Below are positions 59,172 through 64,000 of a stretch of DNA of 64,000 nucleotides, one piece after another. The stretch spans positions 186,001 to 250,000 of the forward strand of contig NZ_JACOQI010000002.1 of NCBI RefSeq assembly GCF_014297285.1, written 5' to 3'. Under the pieces are notes generated by a model. The model had not been told where the DNA came from. It did no database searches and saw only the letters and a program-made list of their open reading frames with translations. Every line of letters begins with the position of its first letter. Within the stretch, counting starts at the first letter, position 1. This DNA is from Dysosmobacter segnis (GTDB lineage Bacteria; Bacillota; Clostridia; Oscillospirales; Oscillospiraceae). Both the position numbers and the translations under genes were made by a program.

Positions 59172-60224
59172 TTACCAGTTCACAATTTGGATTTTCATAA
59201 CGGCCTCACTGCCGGAGGCGTCGAGGATTGCCTTGATCTCAATTTGTGTTCCCACAAATACGGGATCATCCGACGCCCGCAGCGTGATAACGCCGTTCAT
59301 CTCATCGACAATGCTGGCCGCACCAGCAAAGTCATACTCCAAACGATATTGGAGTGGATCAATAGGAACGCCGCTCTCATCCAAGACTTGGACACGGATT
59401 TGCTTTGTCTCTCCGCCCGCGATCTTGAAATCGCCGTCCAGGTCTGTCAATGTGATATGGACACTCGCTCCCGAGGTTTCCTCCGTCCCACCGGGGACAG
59501 AAGTATAGTAATCTGCCACCATCAACTCGGCGTTATCGGTAGCGGCATTGAATTGGTCTTCCAGTACGGCCCATTGGATCAAGCCATCCTCTGCACGTTC
59601 ATCGCCCACTGCATACGAGATCGGATCAACTCTGGTGATACGATAGGCTGTTGGATCGACCTTGTTCTTGTCCATCAAGAACCGGGTCTGAGTATCCAAC
59701 ATAATCGTTTCCTCATTGTACGGCAGATAAATCAGGTGCTGGTCTTCGCCAACCGTCATCTGCGTTTTACCCGCCTCACCAGTGCCATACTGTGTGCTGT
59801 TTGTGCTATATACGGGGTATTCTACAATCTCACCTGTCAAAGGGGAGACGAATCGGATGGAGTATTTGCACTTCCAGAGTACCGCCTTTTCATAAATGCG
59901 GTTGTTATCTGGCAACGAACTCACCAGCCAAAACGCCCCGTCGTGTTTCACGTACTGCCCACATCTCAAGATACCGATATTGCAAAGAATCTGTCTAACC
60001 GTTGTGCTGTTATACACATCGCTGGTTTTCTGTTGGACAATAGCTCTTACCTGCTGCGGCTCAGTTCCAATCGCCTTATCGTAGATCAAAACATCAGACC
60101 CGATAAAGGAATCGAGCACTTCCTGAAAACCATCTTGGCCGTATGCCCAAAACTCATCATCCTCAAACCCGCTGTTGAAAAGAGGGCGTGTCATTCGATA
60201 CCAGCTTTTGGATTCTTCTGACAT
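59172..60224 (-). CDS. head closure/connector protein with Ig-like C-terminus
   Basis: 350 aa. The N-terminal two-thirds is connector-like (SWYRMTRPLFNSGFEDDEFW, CNIGILRCGQYVKHDGAFW). Residues about 255-350 form a BIG2/Ig-like beta domain (ITLTDLDGDFKIAGGETKQI, VITLRASDDPVFVGTQIEIK). Ig-like add-ons on connectors and capsids may stick weakly to mucus or glycans. ATG with GGGGG-type SD. Confidence 0.6.
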   Translation of the reverse strand: MSEESKSWYRMTRPLFNSGFEDDEFWAYGQDGFQEVLDSFIGSDVLIYDKAIGTEPQQVRAIVQQKTSDVYNSTTVRQILCNIGILRCGQYVKHDGAFWLVSSLPDNNRIYEKAVLWKCKYSIRFVSPLTGEIVEYPVYSTNSTQYGTGEAGKTQMTVGEDQHLIYLPYNEETIMLDTQTRFLMDKNKVDPTAYRITRVDPISYAVGDERAEDGLIQWAVLEDQFNAATDNAELMVADYYTSVPGGTEETSGASVHITLTDLDGDFKIAGGETKQIRVQVLDESGVPIDPLQYRLEYDFAGAASIVDEMNGVITLRASDDPVFVGTQIEIKAILDASGSEAVMKIQIVNW

Positions 60225-60236
60225 ATTGCTACCCCC

Positions 60237-60641
60237 TTATCCATACGCAGGATCTTTCTGACGATGAAGCAAAACTTCAACCTTAGCGATCTGGTCGTCA
60301 AGTTCCTGTTTTGTTACACGTTTGGTCGCATCTTGGCCGGTTAGCTGAACATCCTTTCCATAGATCCCGTTCAGCGCCATTACCCTGCTCAGTTCCCTTT
60401 GCAGGTAAGACACATACATCATCTGGGCGAGAGTACGAACGGCAATACTTTTCAACTTGCCAGAAAACTTGCGTGTCTCCTCGTTATACCCGAGGTCACA
60501 GCCCAAATTCAGTTCAAAATCTGCTACCGCTGTGGATAGCCATTCTGCTTCCAATGCCTCCGGGATCTCATATTTAGTCAAAGGCATGGAGTGGAATTTT
60601 TGCTCAACGTCCGCAAAGGTCGTTTTCTTTTCGTCCGCCAT
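60237..60641 (-). CDS. head-tail connector protein
   Basis: 134 aa, helical. EAEWLSTAVADFELNLGCDL and LKSIAVRTLAQMMYVSYLQR are typical of gp6-like connector subunits that dock below the portal. I chose the ATG at 60641. Located directly after the small head protein gene. Confidence 0.6.
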   Translation of the reverse strand: MADEKKTTFADVEQKFHSMPLTKYEIPEALEAEWLSTAVADFELNLGCDLGYNEETRKFSGKLKSIAVRTLAQMMYVSYLQRELSRVMALNGIYGKDVQLTGQDATKRVTKQELDDQIAKVEVLLHRQKDPAYG

Positions 60642-60666
60642 AATCCACACCTTTTCCTTTCATCGG

Positions 60667-61134
60667 TTAGACCTTGGCAGTCTCAGCCAGCTTGCGCAGA
60701 ACGTCCACCTTCCAGGACTCCGCGTCCTCAGCGCCCACATTGAACGCCAGCTCCACGAGCATTCTCTTTTCGGCGTCGGTTTTCACCATAGCTTCCAGCT
60801 GCTCGTTAAACTTGGCTTTGGAGCGAATAGCCAACAGTTCCTTAACGCTTTCCTCATTCAAGAGGATAGGCGCGGAAACTTCGGCATCATCCAGGCCGAA
60901 CAGCTCCTTACGCTTTGCCTCGTCCACGATCTGGATACGGGCATGATTGCCCATACCATCAGTACCGGTAAACATCACGTTGCCGGTTTGGATCTGAGCC
61001 AGAACCTCCTCTTCGGAGAGGAGGGGAAAATTCCGAGCTTTGCCCGGAATTGAAATATCGCCCTGCCCCGCCAAACGCCGAAAGCCCAGAGGCCAGGAGC
61101 AAAGGTTGTTTACCAGAACATTATTCGTTTTCAT
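60667..61134 (-). CDS. small phage head-region protein
   Basis: 155 aa. LVNNLCSWPLGFRRLAGQGD, an Ig/SH3-like beta segment with IPGKARNFPLLSEEEVLAQI, then a charged helical end. ATG at 61134 chosen with AAAGGGGA upstream. It lies between the capsid gene and the connector gene. No family recognised. Confidence 0.5.
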   Translation of the reverse strand: MKTNNVLVNNLCSWPLGFRRLAGQGDISIPGKARNFPLLSEEEVLAQIQTGNVMFTGTDGMGNHARIQIVDEAKRKELFGLDDAEVSAPILLNEESVKELLAIRSKAKFNEQLEAMVKTDAEKRMLVELAFNVGAEDAESWKVDVLRKLAETAKV

Positions 61135-61159
61135 AACGATTCCCCTTTGATTGAAATTA

Positions 61160-61183
61160 GGGGAGGGGTTTGTGCCCCTCCCC
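61160..61183 (-). terminator. second hairpin downstream of the capsid gene
   Basis: A perfect 9-bp GC stem (61160-61168 with 61175-61183, 6-nt loop), no strong T-run. It lies just before the next RBS; probably an mRNA 5'-end protector or attenuator. Confidence 0.55.
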
Positions 61184-61204
61184 GTTTGTGCCGTCATTCA
61201 GGCA

Positions 61205-61236
61205 TAAAAAAAGACCTCTCACTTAAAAAGTGGGAG
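61205..61236 (-). terminator. terminator overlapping the end of the capsid gene
   Basis: Minus strand CTCCCACTT...AAGTGAGAG stem followed by GTCTTTTTTTA (T-run 61212-61206). The 5' arm includes the last capsid codons. Expected to be leaky, giving a high capsid-to-downstream ratio. Confidence 0.7.
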
Positions 61237-62329
61237 CATCAAAGTTCGTGTCGGAAATCAGACCGATCTGATCTTCCATGCCCTCGGCAACGCCTGCGCC
61301 GAACTCCATATCGAAGCGGGTCAGGTGCTGACGGGTTACGATGTCGTCGCCGGTCATGGTGGTCAGTCCGCCACGCAGGAAGACCTGCAGAGGAGACACA
61401 GAACCGCGAGGCAGGAAGAACAGCAAACCCTGGGGCATATACAGGTCATAATCGGTGCCGTCCTTGTTCAACTGAGTCCAGTTGATCGCGTTGGGCAGCT
61501 CGGTTACAAAAGCACCGTTGTACATACTTACCAGACCAGTCTGGCGGATCTCCTCGGCAACAATGTTGTTGGCGTAGCGGATCTCGTCGGCGGAGAACCG
61601 CTTGAAGCCAGCGAAGTCGTTGAACTGGGACACTACGCTGTAATCGCCGGCAATGTTGACCTTACCATAGCGACGCATGGACTTGAGCATATTGTCAACG
61701 GCGGTCTTGGTGATGCCGTTGTCCTCAGCGAAGTGCTTCACACCCTTGGCGTTTTTCAGGGCGTTGTACAGAACGGTCATGACGTAGTAGGTCATCTTGT
61801 TCTGCATATCAATCTGCACCTGGTTCATACCCTCACGGATATTGCCGTCGAAGTTACCGTTCTGAAGCTCACGGTAGTCAACAGCAAAACCGGCAGAGAT
61901 GGTCTGGGTGCCGATCGGATACTCACGCCAATTCACAGCGGCGAAGGGTACGTCGCTGCTGGATGCCTGGAATCGAGAATCGATGCTCTCGTATCCGTAG
62001 GTCTTCATCATGGGAGCCTCGTTGTAACCGATTCGGCGATAGGTGCCCATGAAGTCGAACAAGCGAACAACCTCCAACAGCTTCGGCTCAATGGAGAACC
62101 GGATGATGGAGTTGATCTCGCTACGGGCGGCGTTATCGCCGTCGATAGCCTTGCTGGACAGCTCTTTGATGGTTGCAACGCTCTTGTCCAGAGTCTTGTC
62201 GTCAACCTCGGGTCGCTTACCGGCGCTCAGAGCAGAAAATACCTCCACGATCTTGGAGTTCTGCTTGACACGACCAGTATTCACATCAGCCTGAGCGTTG
62301 CTCATGTTGATTTCATAAATCGTGCTCAT
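61223..62329 (-). CDS. major capsid protein (HK97 fold)
   Basis: 368 aa. It has the size and composition of a clostridial HK97-fold capsid protein: IRFSIEPKLLEVVRLFDFMG, WREYPIGTQTISAGFAVDYR, GNIREGMNQVQIDMQNKMTY, and the C-terminal LFFLPRGSVSPLQVFLRGGL. Very strong codon bias and a terminator at its stop fit the most abundant phage protein. Follows the scaffold and decoration genes. Confidence 0.85.
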   Translation of the reverse strand: MSTIYEINMSNAQADVNTGRVKQNSKIVEVFSALSAGKRPEVDDKTLDKSVATIKELSSKAIDGDNAARSEINSIIRFSIEPKLLEVVRLFDFMGTYRRIGYNEAPMMKTYGYESIDSRFQASSSDVPFAAVNWREYPIGTQTISAGFAVDYRELQNGNFDGNIREGMNQVQIDMQNKMTYYVMTVLYNALKNAKGVKHFAEDNGITKTAVDNMLKSMRRYGKVNIAGDYSVVSQFNDFAGFKRFSADEIRYANNIVAEEIRQTGLVSMYNGAFVTELPNAINWTQLNKDGTDYDLYMPQGLLFFLPRGSVSPLQVFLRGGLTTMTGDDIVTRQHLTRFDMEFGAGVAEGMEDQIGLISDTNFDAPTF

Positions 62330-62352
62330 CGTTTATCCCTCTCTTTCTCTTC

Positions 62353-62814
62353 TCACTGCACGCGGACAACGACGAGGACGCCCTTGCCCATGTATGCGGT
62401 CTTCTTCGTAACCTCGAAGTACACCTTGTAACCGGTTACGTCGGTGCTCTTAGCGAGCAGGCCATCCGTACCAAAGACCAGCTTATCGCCAACAGAGATG
62501 CCGGCATAGTCGGTGCTGATCTCATAGCTGGCAAACTCCATCTCCAGATTTGCCACAGTTGTCAGGTCGTCGGCGCGTACCTTCTCGCCGGCCTTGACCG
62601 TCAACGTCTCCTCGAAATTACGCATTTCAGGCTTGTCGTTGATATTGCTCACGATGCGGAAGCAAGCCTTAGCCTCCTCCTCAGAGGCGGGCAGGTTGGC
62701 AGTACGAGCGGCGCGATTCAACACCACACCCATGCCGACCTTCAGATCGACGGCGGCATTAACGTCGCCAACGTTCTGCACGTTCTTGTAGTAACCAATC
62801 GTCTTAGCCTTCAT
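62353..62814 (-). CDS. likely capsid decoration/stabilising protein
   Basis: 153 aa, beta-rich, strongly biased codons. TIGYYKNVQNVGDVNAAVDL, VGMGVVLNRAARTANLP and DYAGISVGDKLVFGTDGL. Small beta proteins encoded between the scaffold and the capsid gene are usually capsid-stabilising or decoration proteins. No specific family recognised. Confidence 0.65.
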   Translation of the reverse strand: MKAKTIGYYKNVQNVGDVNAAVDLKVGMGVVLNRAARTANLPASEEEAKACFRIVSNINDKPEMRNFEETLTVKAGEKVRADDLTTVANLEMEFASYEISTDYAGISVGDKLVFGTDGLLAKSTDVTGYKVYFEVTKKTAYMGKGVLVVVRVQ

Positions 62815-62831
62815 TGTTTTTCATCCCTTTC

Positions 62832-63401
62832 TTAAAATACGTCCACGTCGGCGGGGTCGGTGTTCTCCTTCTTGCCGGCGTCATCCGTCATGCCAAACAC
62901 GTCAATCTGGCTGGCGGCATTGGTTTCTGCGATCTTACTCTCACGAGCCGCCTGCACCATAGCGGTGCAGATCTTGCCAACGATGCTGTTGATCTCTACG
63001 CTGCCGGGATTGGAATTGAAAGCGTCGATATCTTCCTTGGCAACTGCACGTTGCTCCTCGGTGTAGGGGGCCAGTGCAGCATTCAGCTCTGCCACGGCAG
63101 CGGCGTTCTGCATTTCGGTGATTTTGGCATTAGCCTCAACGAGGCTGGCCTCTGCCGCTTCCTTCGCGGCGTTAGCCTCAGTCAGTCCGGCCTCTGCCGC
63201 TTCCTTCGCGGCAGCTTCCTTGTCGTAATCCGCCTGAAGCTGCTTGATATCAGCTTCCTTCTGTGCGATGTCAGCTTTCAGCTGGCTAATCTCAGCCAGA
63301 AGCGTGTCAACTTTGGCCCAATACTCCTCCCACTTGGAGTTGACCTCAGAGACAGCACCAGTCACAGCCGCCATCAACTCGTTCTTGGTCTTCTCGTCCA
63401 T
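62832..63401 (-). CDS. internal scaffold protein, in-frame start within the protease-scaffold gene
   Basis: An ATG at 63401 (MDEKTKNELMAAVTGAVSEV) is preceded by a perfect GGAGG (63414-63410) with an 8-nt spacer. This would give a 189-aa coiled-coil scaffold in addition to the long fusion, exactly like lambda C/Nu3. Predicted from the SD; not proven. Confidence 0.7.
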   Translation of the reverse strand: MDEKTKNELMAAVTGAVSEVNSKWEEYWAKVDTLLAEISQLKADIAQKEADIKQLQADYDKEAAAKEAAEAGLTEANAAKEAAEASLVEANAKITEMQNAAAVAELNAALAPYTEEQRAVAKEDIDAFNSNPGSVEINSIVGKICTAMVQAARESKIAETNAASQIDVFGMTDDAGKKENTDPADVDVF

Positions 63402-64000
63402 TGTTCCATCCTCCTTGTCCACTTTTTTATTATTTAGCTCCATTACGATGGCGGCTTCATCAGCCGGTTTAACACTGAGAATCGCATATCCGCTGTAATC
63501 GTAATACTGCGGAACACGACCTTCCTCTTTCCAACCGCCGGAGTAAATAATGTATCCATCGTGCTCGGGCTTACCCACAATTTCCACGGAACCCTTAACA
63601 ACAGAGTCCGCCATATTTTCGCGGAGCCAAGCAACAAACTTGGGATAACGCATTTCATCCAGCGTTCCTTCTGCTACCAAGCAGCGTTTAGTAACGCCTC
63701 CGATTTCTACGTCATCCACATACGCCTTGTCGAAGTGTCCAACCATAGTGGCGTCTTCAAACAAAGGCAGCTTATCCTCCTCCCGCACGTCCGTCATACC
63801 GTGGTTGTATGGAACATCCCGATCTTCGGTCAAAAATTCCGCTACAATCGACATTCCGACAACGGAGTGGAGGTTAGCTTGAACATATTCCTCTTTCCAT
63901 GAGATTCCGTTTTCCTGCCAACGAGTGTTATCAGGGAAGATCTCATGCAATACGACCTTGATAGGTCGTCTGCCAGCAATCTTATTTTCACTGGAGATCT
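62832..64000 (-). CDS. prohead protease fused to scaffold protein, 5' end cut by the window edge
   Basis: The frame is open to the window edge, giving at least 389 residues. The N-terminal part (IKVVLHEIFPDNTRWQENGI, VGHFDKAYVDDVEIGGVTKR, VVKGSVEIVGKPEHDGYIIY) is protease-like as in head-maturation proteins. From about 63401 the protein becomes a Glu/Ala/Lys coiled coil (AVSEVNSKWEEYWAKVDTLL, with two AAKEAAEAxL repeats), as in scaffolds. An internal start lies at 63401. Protease identity is by position and general form; catalytic residues not proven. Confidence 0.7.
   Translation of the reverse strand, partial: ISSENKIAGRRPIKVVLHEIFPDNTRWQENGISWKEEYVQANLHSVVGMSIVAEFLTEDRDVPYNHGMTDVREEDKLPLFEDATMVGHFDKAYVDDVEIGGVTKRCLVAEGTLDEMRYPKFVAWLRENMADSVVKGSVEIVGKPEHDGYIIYSGGWKEEGRVPQYYDYSGYAILSVKPADEAAIVMELNNKKVDKEDGTMDEKTKNELMAAVTGAVSEVNSKWEEYWAKVDTLLAEISQLKADIAQKEADIKQLQADYDKEAAAKEAAEAGLTEANAAKEAAEASLVEANAKITEMQNAAAVAELNAALAPYTEEQRAVAKEDIDAFNSNPGSVEINSIVGKICTAMVQAARESKIAETNAASQIDVFGMTDDAGKKENTDPADVDVF

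Larger units (their letters stand above)
24635..64000 (-). mobile_element. siphophage prophage (left end at metG; right end outside the window)
   Basis: A contiguous block of phage head, connector, tail, host-recognition, DGR, lysis and integrase genes, nearly all on the minus strand, with lower GC than the flanking chromosome. The left border coincides with the broken metG gene at about 24,635. Portal, terminase, early genes and attR are not in the window. Tail-type genes (tape measure, Dit, long tail, no contractile sheath) indicate a siphovirus. Confidence 0.95.

Overview
The window has two parts. Positions 1 to about 24,634 are chromosome of a strictly anaerobic, GC-rich Firmicute. The gene set (pyruvate:ferredoxin oxidoreductase, pyruvate formate-lyase with its activase, acetate kinase, class III ribonucleotide reductase) and the clostridial leaders (ZTP and lysine riboswitches, NrdR boxes) point to Oscillospiraceae-like Clostridia. 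That placement is inference; there is no rRNA here. Positions 24,635 to 64,000 are most of an integrated siphophage. It has lower GC than the host part, is coded almost entirely on the minus strand, and continues past the right edge.

Chromosomal part. nifJ (5' half) and ackA on the minus strand and pflA-pflB on the plus strand form a pyruvate-to-acetyl-CoA-to-acetate/ATP fermentation set. pflAB sits behind a consensus promoter, a ZTP (pfl-motif) riboswitch and a terminator. A three-gene amino-acid ABC transporter is controlled by a consensus promoter, a lysine riboswitch and a terminator, so it is most likely a lysine importer. Then come a BaiN/HI0933-type flavoprotein, an NSS sodium symporter, rimM-trmD, a membrane-anchored unknown, a LURP-one protein, an M18 aminopeptidase, nrdD with tandem NrdR boxes, a nitrilase, mnmM, ackA, tmcAL and a DUF3298 lipoprotein. 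Three copies of a roughly 154-bp inverted-repeat element lie next to terminators, and two of them are flanked by duplicated copies of the terminator hairpin.

Prophage. It begins inside metG: only the C-terminal tRNA-binding domain of methionyl-tRNA synthetase remains on this side. In transcription order (right to left) the phage shows: prohead protease/scaffold with an internal scaffold start, capsid decoration protein, major capsid protein with terminators behind it, head-tail connectors, a likely tail tube protein, a zinc-ribbon protein, an unusual RuvC - ClpP-like - PhoH block, tail proteins, a giant tape measure protein (about 2,718 aa), distal tail protein, a 1,322-aa tail protein with an S74 chaperone, a run of fibre/baseplate proteins, a diversity-generating retroelement (DGR), small tail-tip genes, two lysins with a shared C-terminal domain, a tyrosine integrase placed inside the lysis region, holin-like proteins and a strong terminator.

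The DGR is the outstanding system. It comprises a reverse transcriptase with the DGR-type LGxxxSQ motif and YMDD, an Avd-like helical bundle protein, a ribbon-helix-helix protein, a 118-bp template repeat with 13 AAY codons, and a matching variable repeat at the 3' end of a 697-aa Fn3/Ig/lectin-fold tail protein. All 10 differences between template and variable repeat fall on template adenines. A perfect 9-bp hairpin with a GAAA loop lies just downstream of the variable repeat, as in known DGR target sites. The phage therefore probably diversifies a surface-exposed tail lectin to follow changes in its host receptor.
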